A program made the position numbers and the translations under genes. The notes below the pieces were generated by a model. The model was not told where the DNA came from and did not search any database. It was given only the letters and a program-made list of their open reading frames with translations. Shown one piece after another: positions 25,530 to 37,297 of a DNA stretch of 64,000 nt. Position 1 is the stretch's first letter. The number at the start of each line of letters is the position of its first letter. Origin of the DNA: Paragordius varius (taxonomy: Eukaryota; Nematomorpha); the NCBI GenBank assembly GCA_964247055.1, contig OZ176053.1, positions 10,168,001 through 10,232,000 on the forward strand, given 5' to 3'.

Positions 25530-27240
25530 CAAAATATATATTTTAAATTATTAGTAGCCAAATGGTTTCATTTTAATACCATACAAATAAAATGCTATTT
25601 ATTCATTGATCTATTATTTATAATGATTTAATTTTATTTTACATTATTTTAATGTACACTTTTCGTCTAAATGCATCAAAATTAATAAATTTGAACTAAA
25701 AAAGCACAATGCAAGTGCTCTTTAAAAACTACCATAAATTCATTAATGGACAAAATTTATGAAAAGATATACAAAAGTATTTTAATGCATACACCAGAAA
25801 TAGGGTGCTATAAAAAAATCTAATGATAAATTAATAAGAAACTAATTGGTTTTTTATCTTAATAAATTATCATGAAGCTTATAAAACAATTCTGTTTCAT
25901 TATAATAATATTGTGAAAACATTTTAAACCAACGTTTTGAAGCGTACTATAATATATACTTATGATAGTTGTAAAACACAAATATATGAAATTTAATTCC
26001 ACGAAAATTGATGCATTTTAATGGAAAATTATAAAAATGGAATTGATGAAGGCGACAAACCATAAATAAATTTTGAGGATCAGATACATCTGATGGATTT
26101 ATTCCGAGAAAAAGGTTATAACAACAGTGCAATTATGTTTGGAAATTTAAACTATGTTTGTATATTACTTTAGTATTTTTTGTGTAGGGGCAAAATATAA
26201 CCACTTTTGAGACCAGACAATATAGTTAAATCAAAATTACTCAAAAAACCTATATCGTAATTTTTAACATACTTTGTCATAAAAAAATACAAAATTTTTG
26301 TTAGAGGGCATTTCCGATATTTTAAAGCTAATATAAAATTTTTTAAAAATACTTACGATAACTATGCGCCCGACTGAAAAAATATCCTGTTGAAATATAT
26401 ATATTCTGATTAAATGCAAGACCTGCTTTTGGGTTAATGTTTTTTATGTATAAAATATATTTTTGCGTAAATACTCTAATCACCATATAATTTTTTTTCT
26501 GGAAAATCTAAATGTTTTATGCCAAAAATCTAAAATATATGATTGTATAAACAAAACAATTTTTTTAAAAATTTAAAATGAAGATGTGTCTAAAAGTCCC
26601 AAGCCCTTGGGCTAGTTATATTAAAATAAACGCAAAAAATCACATATTTTTAGATATATATATGAATATGATATATTACAGTGCGTGCAAAATCAGAGGA
26701 TATAAAAAATATCCTAATGAAAAATATTTATGATAGGAAAAAGTATTAGGATTATAATGGTGCTTTTGGTTTCGGACCTTACGAGGGCTATAAAGTTATT
26801 TACACTTTCCCTGTAGAAAATAGTAAAGTTTGCGCACATTTTTTAAATAAAATTGATGAAAGCTAAATCCATGAATATATAAAAAGAAACAATATTTAAA
26901 AACTTTTAGATTTGGGCTTTAAAAGTTTTCAATTTTTTTGCTCTTATGAAATGGACTTCTTATCTTAACTTAAACGCAAAAATGCCGGATTGCCAAATTA
27001 TAAATATGTGTTAAATTTTGATATCAACTAAAATATTTTTAAAAATATAACTTTTCATAAATTCAATGTCTTGCAAAAGTTTGTTGAGGGCATATTCAAA
27101 CGATTATGAGGCAGAAACGGCACACTGTATAAAAGCGCGTTTTGTGTATAATTCGATGATCCTGATCATTTCTATCGCTTCCTACTTCAAATATTAAGGT
27201 TTGTTTGCTTTCAGATACTGGTCAAGTTTTTAAATCAACA
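25530..27240. other. No gene seen
   Basis: Intergenic sequence between vWA2 and EED; low-complexity AT-rich DNA, no ORF of note and no family A-D element before 27,240. Confidence 0.55.
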
Positions 27241-27540
27241 CATTTTATGTTTAACACTTTGAAACAAAATTTATTTTAGTCCTCCGATTCAAATCGGGGT
27301 CTTTTGGGACCCCATGCTTATTTTAAATTATTCAAAAACATTAATATGTAACCATTGCAAAAGCTGCTTTATATAGATGCACCGAAAACGACTTATTTAA
27401 AAAAACTAGAAATGTTATTGATAAACCTTAGGGTAAAAATTTAGTCCACTTGACATCTGTGCCTTATAAAATACCACAAAATAAACCACTTTTTCTGCTT
27501 ACATCAATGCACCAATTTTTTTTTAAAAAAGTGCGCAAAT
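27240..27540 (+). mobile_element. Family A fragment upstream of EED
   Basis: Contains CCTCCGATTCAAATCGGGG and a GGGGTC...GACCCC hairpin plus internal family A sequence. Diverged and truncated. Confidence 0.45.
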
Positions 27541-27674
27541 TTCTTTCTTGATACGGGCCTAGAAGTTTATTTTTTAATTACTCATAAAGGTTAAAAAACG
27601 AATCCCTATGATAACCCCATAATTTCCTGATATTTGAACATGCGGTTCATTAGGTGCGGCTTTTAAAATTTTGA

Positions 27675-30600
27675 ATGGACAATGAAAATATTATTAAAAA
27701 GCGATCATTTAAAAGACCAACTACTATCAATAGATTTTTGTTTCAATCCACCTGTAAAGTAATCAAATTATAATCTTAGGAAAATCATTTACAACCGATT
27801 TTTGGTATCAGTTTTCACACATTCTACTCTCCAGTTCATGGTACATTATTTTGTACTGTTGGAGGCAATCAAGTTTTTCAGTATTTAACCTAAGGCCAAT
27901 ATATATGCAAGCACTTTAACTGGGCAGATAAAGCGGCTTCGTACATATATTGACGATGTAAGTTCAAAATTTTTTACGGATCCGTTAAATTTTGTTACAG
28001 ACGGTTGAAAAATAACTTTAACAATCTGTAATATTTTTTAAGCATTGGTTAATTATATGAGCTATTCAATTAAAATTTACTACTTTTGACCCATTTTATA
28101 TTTTATCCTCTATCATTATCATTAAAAATATGTAAAAATCTATGTTAACAATATCGATATATATTTTAAAAAAATGTTTTGTTAATCTGTTTTTCGGCCT
28201 AAAATGTATATTTTCAAGTCGTCTAAAAAATGCGGGAGATAAAATGATTTGAACAGATTGTATTATTTTTATTTTCGTAAGAATTTCGCTTCGTCACATT
28301 GTGTCCTGACTAGATTTCTGTTTTCTGCACCTTGCATTTTTCTTTTCTCCAAACGATATTTCATAATTTACTTATCCGGCTTTTTAATATTTAAGCTTAT
28401 TAAATTAAAATACATTTTTTTGAAATATCGGGTAGTCTACGATAAACGTGACCTGCCCATCTCATAAATTTGGTTTTTAAGTAGAGGGCCGACATTAGCA
28501 AGGACTAAATTGTTTTTTAAATAAACTATAAAATATATTGTTTTCATTTTAGAGTGATTGAAATTCTTATTCATTTGTATAGGGATTCGCCATTAAATGA
28601 CGGTACACATGTTTCGATTTTTTCTTGATCTAGCTTATTCTATGGTTATATTAAGCGATTCGAGGTCTTTTGTTATTGTCCTGAACCATGAGATATGAGA
28701 TCGGCCGGATTTCGCTGGTTCAACCGAATAATTTTTTATAGTTTTAAGAATATGGTATTATGCCGTTTTCAACATGTCCGCCCATTGTAACCGGAGATTC
28801 TTGATGACGTTGTTGATGGGGTTGAGATTGAGTGTATGGTACGGGTTTATGGATTCGGTATAAATGAATTTAGAAGGATTGTGTGCGAATAATATTGTTT
28901 TCAATAATTTTGATTCAGCGTTTATGAGTTTGGATTCATTTGTTTTTGACATCGGCCAGGATTCGGATCTGTATGTGACGACGAGACGAATGGCAGTTGT
29001 GTAAATGGCACACTTAGTTTGTAGTTTGACGAATATATTATTTATTAATTTAACGAATGGTATTTTTTCCACATGTGATATGCTATGTTTAATTGCATGT
29101 TCTAATCCGCCACTGGCTGATATCATCGCCCAAATAGCAGTGCTTCTATTTCCATATTGAAAGGGTTGGAAATTGAGTTGATTTTTAAATTCATATTATT
29201 ATTACTATATAAACATTTCGAGCATTTGTAATTTTCATCGTAATCATTTAAAGTTTTAAGACTATTACATTTTTTGTGTACCCATAGAGGACAAGAATTA
29301 CAGCGTACGGAGTTTGATTTAACTTCGTTTTTACATATGCTGCATGGGTTTTTAGAGGTGAAATTATCACACATTAATTTAGTTTTGGAGAAATTGACTT
29401 TAAGCCCGTAACTTTGTAGGGCCATTCCACAAACGAATTTTCGCTACGAGGCATTCGGATGTCGATGTTATTAGGAGATCATTTGCCATGTCTTATTTCT
29501 TCCATAATGACATTGAAGAGAGTCGGGCTTAATATGGATCCTTGCTGGAGTACTCTTATTATTAAAAATTTTTTAGTCCAAACGGGGTTTTGATTTGGGC
29601 TCTGAGTATATCGGTATAAGAGCATTATTTAGGATATCAGCCATTTGTCAACGCCTTGACGCCTAAAGCCCATGGTATAAGATCTCTTAAAATGGCATCG
29701 AAGGCTCGTTCCATGTCAAGAAAAGCGTAGTATAAAATAGCTTTTTTTAATGTATGCGCTTTGAAGTTGTTTTAGCGTGAATATGGCATCTATTGTACTT
29801 TTATTTGGCCGGAACCCGCATTTCGTTTAAATGCAATTTGGGTAGGATTTTGGAGAGAAATACTTTTTCATATACTTTCATAGTGTGATCTAATAACTTT
29901 ATTGGACGGTAGGATTTGGGCAGAAGGGGGTTTCCTTTTTTGTGGGAATGATATCGCTGTTTTCTCAGTCAGGAGGGATTTTTTCGTCTTTTATTATATT
30001 GTTTAATAAAGTTGTCAGATATGAGTCGATAATCTGAGGGTCAGTCGGTTTAAGCATGTCGGCCGTGAGTTCTGAAGGGCCAGGGAGTTTTTTATTTTTC
30101 ATTTTGCATAAAGCGGTATGGATTTCTGATTCAGTTAGGTTTTCAGCACCTTTGAGTAGGTGTTGATGTGATAGGAGTAGTAATGGGATTGTTTAGGTTT
30201 AAAATTTCTTAAAAGTAGTATCAATTTTGGTGGAAAAGTGAAAGAGCACATAAAACTGAAAAATTTGGCACATAAAATTTGGTTTAAGGAAAACCAACCG
30301 TTAAATAGAAAATTGTATCTAAAAACAAATGTTTATGTTGAAAAATTATCAGGGAAACCAAAAATAAGAAGCTCTAAAGTATGCGAAAGTATCGATTAAA
30401 AACAAAACTGTGTATAAATGGGCTAAAAGCATAAATAATAATAACACATCCGAACACTGATTTTAATGGAATTTGAAAACACTGTCTACAAATTTTTTAA
30501 GAGTTATAAGGAGGTGTGAACCACCCGCCCCAAATTTTCACTTAAAATTAGTGAGAGTAAACAATGCAATAATAAATGATCCAGCTATTGTTAAAAACAG

Positions 30601-33600
30601 CTATCATAACTGATAACTACTTTTCAGTAATTTTTAAACTTAAACAATTCCATTACTACTTCTATCACGTCGACACCTACTCAAAGCTGCGCTGAAACTT
30701 AACAAGATATCCATACCTCTTTACGCAAAATGAAAAATAAAAAACTCCCTGGCCCTTCAGATCTTACGGTCGACATGCTTTAGTGGTTGAAATTTTAACA
30801 AGTTTATCGTAGTCGTTGGTTTGCGCAATAATTTAGCGCAGGCGGTGTGATATTCACAAAATTAATATAAATTATGTGTTAGCCGTCCTATTATTTCGGG
30901 CTTTAGATGATCTGTATTTCGAGCTGTCGCTAATATTTCCTAGGAAGGTAAAAATCGCTCAACCCTAGAAGTTTAAAATGAGTACGGTTTTGTTATATAC
31001 ATTAAATTAGAGCTCGGATTATTAGCTGTGGAAATATTATCGGCACAATTCCATATTTTAAGATTAGCACACTTTTTTTGCAACCATCTGCATTATGATA
31101 AATGTCCAGGCCGCAGTTCATATGTTTCAATTGATTGAAGAATATTTATCGATGAATCCATGTAAATAAGATTATTGCAGAGATTCGTCAAATCACCATA
31201 TATCACCTTTATACGCTATTTTCTCCTTTCAAAGGAGGTAAGCGTGTTATAGTTTTTCATTTGTTTCTGTCTTGAGCTTGTTGGATATCGATACTGAGGA
31301 AATCTAGGTCTTCTTGAATGGTGGATTGCCAGGTTTTATAAGGCCTTCATTTTTTGTTTTTATTATTGGTTGAATAAGACTGTATGAACTTTATCCAGTT
31401 TGTGTCTTGCGCTCTGTAGATGTGACCAGCCCAACGCAAACGGTATTCCCGGATAGCTGTATTAATTGGTTTAATTTTTAGAGTTTGATAGGGGCAAAAT
31501 TTGGCTTTGAAATCGTATATGTTGGGGTTATGTGCGAAAAGAATGGCGTTTAGGATCTTTTGCTCACCCTTTTGCAGTTTTAGTAGATTTGATTTAGTCA
31601 TAGGCCAAGTTTCCGTACCATATAGTATAGCAGGACGTATAGCCGTCATAAAAATTTTTGCCTTTGAGCTGAGTAAAACGTATTTATTATATACTATTGT
31701 GCGCAGACTATGATATTTTTTCCAGGCGTCTTTGATTCTATGCGATAAGGCCGATTCTATACCACCACCAGCATCTAAAGTATCGCCTAGGTATGTAAAT
31801 TTGTCTACAATTTCGAATAAAGTGGAGGATTCGGGGATTCTATGGTTAATTAATTGGTTGTACTGCACGGGGGGCAGATAAAGTTTTTATTATCATATAA
31901 ACTTTTTAAAGTGGAGCATTTTTTATGTACCCACTTTAAACATCTGTTACACTTTATTGAGTTTGACTTTACATTTAATGAGCACACGGAGCAGGGCCAT
32001 TTTATTGTCCTGTTTTCATCGCACATAAGTTTGGTCTTAGATGTATTTACCTTCAAACCGAATTTACTTAGGGTATCCTTCCATAAATTTAACTTTTCCA
32101 TTAATTCCGGTGCAGATGTGGCGCATAATATTAAGTCATCAGCGTACAGAAGTTCAAAAGGTAAGCCTTTTCGTATGTCTTTTGTGATCTCCTCCATAAT
32201 TAGGATAAATAAAAGGGGGCTCAATATAGAACCTTGGTGTAGGCCGTTTTCAAGTGGGATGGGGTTCGTATCGCCAACGCTTGTACGGATTACAGTTGAG
32301 GTGTTCTTATATAGTGCTTCTATTATTTGTATCATATTTTCCTCTCTATACCTTGCCTTCTGAGCGACCAAGCAATCAGGTGTTGCGGGACTGAGTTGTA
32401 AGCCTGTTCCATGTCTACAAACGCATAGTGGAGAGGAAGATTTCTCAGGTGAGCATTTTGTAATTGGCGGATTATAAATATTGCATCTATAGTACCCTTG
32501 TTTTTTGAAAATCCAAATTGCATAGAATCTATGGTGGAGTGTCGACGGATTCTGTTGGCTATCAGATTTTCAAAGATTTTAAAACCATGTTCTAAGATGC
32601 GTATGGGACGAAAGTTGGAAACGTTAAAACGATCTCCTTTGCCCTTATAAATTGGGATTGTATAGCTTTTCAGCCAATCAGAGGGTATGATATTATTTAA
32701 TGCTATGTTGTTCGCAAGATTTTTGAAACCATCCAAAAATAAATTATGATCTAGGGCTTTGAATACATCATTTGTGATTTCTGATAAACCTGGGCATTTA
32801 TTACTTTTTAAATTCTTTAAACAAAATTCTATTTCATCATTAGTAAATGGTTGAAATGAAGAATATGTTGGGTGAGGGTTCGTGATTTCCATAGGTATTT
32901 TAGGTTTATTAAAAATATTAAAAAAGTGGTTATACTATGTGGCTTTTATAACTTGGGCGTCGTGGGTTATAGTATTATCGGGTAATCTAATTGCATTTGT
33001 TTCGGCCCTTATATTATTGTCATATTTTACCCATCTATATGCAGATTGGGAAGATGTGGCTTTTTCTAGTTCTTTCCCTTTTTCTTCGCCCATTTTTCTC
33101 ATCGATGCTCTGATGGCTTTACGTCAATCTTTCTTTGTTTGGAGGTAATTTATTTTGCTGTCAGCACTTTTTTCTTTTTTCCATTTTTGGAAATCAGATT
33201 TCTTTTTCTTAATTATATCTATCAGGGATATTTGCCACCACCATTTGAATGCTTTTTTATTATTAGATTTCATTCTGCCAACATTCTTCTCTAGTGATTC
33301 AATGCAGCTATATTTTAAGGAATTCCAGAGGTGTTCCGGAGAGGTTGTTTTTAATTTAAGGGAACTTTCCGTGTCGAGTTTCAATCTATTATTGATATTA
33401 TTATCGACTAATTTTTTATATCTAAATTTAGGTTTATTTTGTCCAATGGGTGATTGCGTTGATGTAGATTTATATAATTCAGCAATAATGAGTTTGTGCT
33501 GTAGTTCTAAAGCGGGGATAGATCTAATATTTTTAAAATGGGATTTGTTTTCTTTTATTGACATAATTATGTCAATCATCGAGCGATTTGTGCCGGATAT

Positions 33601-36600
33601 ATAGGTTAGCAAGTTATTATCATTTTTTTAAAAAAAGGTATTAATGATGGATAAATTATTATTACTTGCGAAATCTAATAATATTTTACCTTTTTCATTT
33701 AAATCATCCATTCCAAAACCTCCATGTACTGAATGTAAAGATTCTTTACCGAAGTGAGAGTTTAGGTCACCCCCAATAAATATGAAATCAGTGTGTGGAA
33801 TAGCAGTGACTTTTTCATATAAAGCCAACCAGAATAAATCCTTACAGTTTGAATCACAATTGATTTGTGGGGCGTATACGGATAAAATATGATAGATTTT
33901 TTTGTTGATTTGAATTTTTAATACTAATAATCTTTCAGAACAGTAATCGATGGATATGATATTGGGTACAATGGAATTTTTGACATAAACTCCGACACCT
34001 GATGAACGGCCATTAGATCCAGACCAGAATAATTTATAATCTAGAATGTTTTTGGAACCAGTGTTCTTCCAGCGAGTTTCTTGGACGCAACATATTTCGA
34101 TGTTCTTGGAGAGCAAAGCTGCTATTTCCTGACTCCCTCTGTTAAAGATGTTATATTTTAAGTGGCCAGACGAATGATATGATTAGTATGAAGTGTGGGA
34201 TTCGAACACATCTTATGTTTCGTTATAATGTATTGATATGATAAGAACAAGCAAAAAGCAAGAAAGAAAAGTGAATTAGCGATAAAATACTGAAGTAAAT
34301 TATGGAGCAACCGTTTTTTACGCCGTGTATGCCCTTACTAACCGGCAACCAGAGAATCTGGAGTAAAGTAAATAAACGATTAAAGAAAGATGGTGGTTAC
34401 AGCTGTTCTCACCATAGAATGCCTTAATATTTTATTGATTATAACTAAAATTAGGATGAACTTTTTGACGCTAAATTATTTAATTACATTTTTTTAGATA
34501 CGCACGAGTCTTTAGTTAACGAATAATGTTTAAAGGAAAGATAAAGCAATAAATTAAAAAGAAAAAATTTAAAAATTAAAGGACAAATATTAATTTATCC
34601 AAAATAGTTAAAACAATAAATTTACTCATTAACTAAAAGCGATAAGAGAAACTTAGTATGTTATCCAAAATTTATTTATCATAATATTTATCAAATCTTA
34701 TAAAACTTCTTATGTCATCCGAATACTCTAAAAAATAATTTTTATCCAGATAAAATATTACCATATTTTTACCATATTATATATAAATTTTTTATCAGAG
34801 TGATGAGATTTATTATACATGCGCTTGGACAATGAATGAGGAAAAACAAACCAAAGTCATACTTGGGGGATGTAAAGGCATTATACGTATTTTGCATTTC
34901 CAAACCAAAAATAATGCAATGGAACATTTGTTGGGCCATGGTCAATCTATTAATGATATTAAGGTTCACCCACTAAATCCTAATCTCATATTAACTGCAA
35001 GCAAAGGTTTTTACTGATTACACTTTTTAATGTTTAAAGGGGTAATATACAAACCATAACGCTTAAACATGCAAATGTTTGTTTATTAAAAAACTGATTA
35101 ATATATTTCAGCATTTTATACAATTTAATAATTAAAAAAATTTATAAATCGAGTAATTATCTGTGGTATTTGTTCTTTTTAAGGTTGATAACAAATAACG
35201 TTGTATGCTATTGTTTCGATAAATATTTAAACATTAAAAATTACATGTATATATATATATATATATAATATTTATAGATCATTCGATTAGGTTATGGAAC
35301 TTAAATACAAAAGTCCCCGTCGTCATATATTCCGGTGTAGATGGTCACAGAGATGAAGTCATCGCTTGCGTATATTTTTTCTTTATTTTGAAAAATATAA
35401 AACAAATTTTACAAAGAATTTTTTGATCATAAAAACATATTACGTTAGGACATTCATAAAAGTGGAAAATATTTTGTTTCCTGTGGAATGGATCATGCAA
35501 TTAAAGTTTGGTCCCTCGGATCTGAGTCGGATTGCAAAATCTTAAAGGCCATTGAAGCGTCACATAGTTATATCGGTGCAGAAAATGGGTAAATTTTGAA
35601 ATTTAAATAAATTAATAATTACTACTACCTATTCACCTATTTTATTTTGCTTCCATAAAAAACGTATAATCATTTTTTCGTGCTTTTTCCATAAGATCAA
35701 AAACCTGTTTAATAATAAGATTTTGGACGGGTTAAAATATATTTATCTTATGACCGCATATATCAATTTTTGACATTATTAACATATGGAGTATAAAAAA
35801 ATATATACGATAGCTTAAATTTAATGAGAATTTTAACAATAGTAACAGTATTTGAACCTTTTTGTTGATTAATTTCGTATTGTGCCATTTATAATATAGA
35901 TATCTTATTTCATTATTAATAACTGATTAGATTGTTAATGATTGCATTTATAATTTTTCGGAACGGTTTATACTTTTTGATCGATCGTTAATCATCATTT
36001 GCAAAATTGTTAGTTAATCACAATTGTGTGATGGAAAAAACCCTCTTTAACTATAATATTTTAGGACACGATTGTAACCTAATTAATAACACATTCAATC
36101 ATTTTTAAGTTATTAATTTCATTGGGTTTAGTTCTTTTGCGGTACGTAGTAATTAATTTTTGCCTGATAATAAACTTTATAAGCATTATATTTAGGTATT
36201 TAAATAAAGAAAACGAGATATCCGTTTATTTTAAATTTTTATACCATTTTTTTTAAATTTTATTACCTTTTATCATGCAGGGCGCAAAAATCATTTGAAA
36301 CAGAGCTGTGCCATACACCATTATTTACTACACGTAGCATCCATAAAAACTATATTGACTCAGTGCTCTGGTTTAATAACATTTTGTTTTCCAAATCTTG
36401 CGAAAATATTATATCGTGTTGGAAGATTGGAAATTTCGATAATTTCGCCCTCCAATATTATAGTAAACAAGAAACCCGCAAAAAAGGTTATAAAGAAAGT
36501 TATTTGTTTAATAAACAATATCATAACTAAAAATCATTCAATTCGATTTATAATATGTTTTTTTAGATGAATCACTTTCTTTGCCTTATGAATCGATTGA

Positions 36601-37226
36601 AGATTGTCTAAAACCGCACGCTAAAGCAAACAAAATTTTTGAATTCTATTTGACTGACTGTGAATTATGGTTTATACGAATGTGTATAGATCCAACATAT
36701 AGGGTATGGTGATTTATATTTGTGAAAAATTATTTTTACCTTAAATAGTTTTTAGCGATTGGGAATTGCGTGGGAAAAGTATTTGTTTGGGATTTAAATG
36801 TTGATCAACCAAATAAAACCGAGTAAATATATTTTTTAAAAAATTTACCATTTTTAACTTTGACTTTTTAATTAATACCTCTTAATACTTGACATATACC
36901 ATATTTATCTTATAGCCCGCACATTTTAAAACAAAATAATTGTAAAAGTACCATACGACAATTATGTTTTGGTCCAGCTTACCCATTCAAGAGCCTAGTC
37001 AAAAATGAAATATTGGCTAAAAGTGAAAATGGATCTTCGAATAATTCTACGCCGTATTTATTTTTTATAAAAAACTCTTTTCTTATAAAATCTTTTAAAT
37101 ATATATCTTATATTTTATCTTATTAGAAAGAATGGGGCAGTATTAGAAGAGGTATGGATGAAAAAGATGTCTCTTATAGCCGTTTGTGATGACGCTAGTG
37201 TTTGGCGTTGGGATATAGTATTTTAA
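27675..37226 (+). CDS. EED: Polycomb protein EED / extra sex combs homologue, WD40, 11 exons
   Basis: EED is the WD40 subunit of Polycomb repressive complex 2; it binds H3K27me3 and stimulates the EZH2 methyltransferase in the nucleus. Exons: 27675-27758, 27780-27872, 27895-27957, 34799-35006, 35278-35369, 35449-35588, 36281 to 36462 or 36486, 36567-36703, 36749-36822, 36916-37053, 37127-37226; 436 or 444 residues (human about 441). Family landmarks in order: QPIFGISF, IYYTCAWTMNEE, KGIIRIL, GHGQSINDIKVHP, GHRDEVIACD, SCGMDHAIKVWSL, TRSIHKNYIDSVLW, SKSCENIISCWK, LAIGNCVGKVFVWDL and the C-terminal LIAVCDDASVWRWD. The end of exon 7 is undecided between two phase-1 donors. Introns 1 and 2 are 21 and 22 nt; intron 3 is 6,841 nt and filled with LINE pieces on both strands. 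Compared with human EED there is an insertion of about 40 residues before the last blade. AATAAA lies 3 nt after the stop. Confidence 0.94.
28420..30240 (-). mobile_element. LINE copy 2: decayed fragment(s) of a related non-LTR element
   Basis: Antisense inside EED intron 3. The 30,140-29,430 part translates, with breaks, to RT-like sequence (KNKKLPGPSELTADMLKPTD, KSYRPIKLLDHTMKVYEK). 29425-29123 holds the same zinc-finger block as copy 1 (CSICKNEVKSNSVRC, WVHKKC), 29126-28758 the C-terminal segment (YRSESWPMSKTNESKLINAE, LRLQWADM). A further scrap near 28,470-28,420 reads MRWAGHVYR, the usual 3' end of the coding region, so at least two insertions are stacked here. More decayed than copy 1. 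Confidence 0.75.
30230..30800 (+). mobile_element. LINE copy 3: fragment in opposite orientation
   Basis: Plus-strand frames give a linker-like stretch (NLAHKIWFKENQPLNRKLYL) and then, near 30,730-30,785, KMKNKKLPGPSDLTVDML, which repeats in inverted orientation the start of copy 2 at about 30,053-30,130. Copy 2 and this piece therefore face away from each other with a shared segment, as after 5' inversion during target-primed reverse transcription or after two opposite insertions. Confidence 0.6.
31347..34180 (-). mobile_element. LINE copy 1: non-LTR retrotransposon, broken, nearly complete coding region
   Basis: Antisense inside EED intron 3. From its 5' side: endonuclease (34170-33628: CCVQETRWKN, GVGVYVKN, GGDLNSHFGK), linker (33612-33124), and reverse transcriptase with DWLKSYTIPIYKGKGD, SNFRPIRILEHGFKIFENLI, MQFGFSKNKGTIDAIFIIRQ, FVDMEQAYNSVP, LHQGSILSPLLF and LLYADDLILCA. 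A PHD-like zinc finger with spaced CxxC pairs (CSVC, CNRC, HKKC, CPPC) follows at about 31,990-31,860, then the C-terminal segment FTYLGDTLDAGGGIESAL and YRLRWAGHIYR. The coding region is split over at least five frames, so the copy is dead, but the catalytic YADD and most conserved blocks survive, suggesting a fairly young insertion. Layout resembles RTE-like elements whose endonuclease-RT proteins carry a PHD-type finger; clade not certain. Confidence 0.85.
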
Positions 37227-37229
37227 ACA

Positions 37230-37294
37230 AATAAAAACACTCTATAAATAATTTTTTTATTAAATTTATTTTTTTACACATAATATTATTTATT
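37230..37294. terminator. Shared 3' end of EED (+) and PRMT9 (-) with back-to-back AATAAA signals
   Basis: AATAAA at 37230-37235 follows the EED stop by 3 nt. On the minus strand AATAAA occurs at 37294-37289, 3 nt after the PRMT9 stop, and again at 37270-37265. The whole space between the two stops is 71 nt, so both mRNAs must have almost no 3' UTR or overlap antisense. Confidence 0.6.
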
Positions 37295-37297
37295 ACA

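Noticed and set aside
31501-33604. Plus-strand ORFs of up to 169 residues at 31.5-33.6 kb
   Set aside because: Antisense shadows of LINE copy 1; no conserved domains on that strand.
34130-34230. tRNA-like T-arm on the minus strand (GTGTTCGAATCCCACAC)
   Set aside because: The acceptor and anticodon arms cannot be paired at the right distance; it lies just upstream of the LINE endonuclease and is more likely part of its 5' region.
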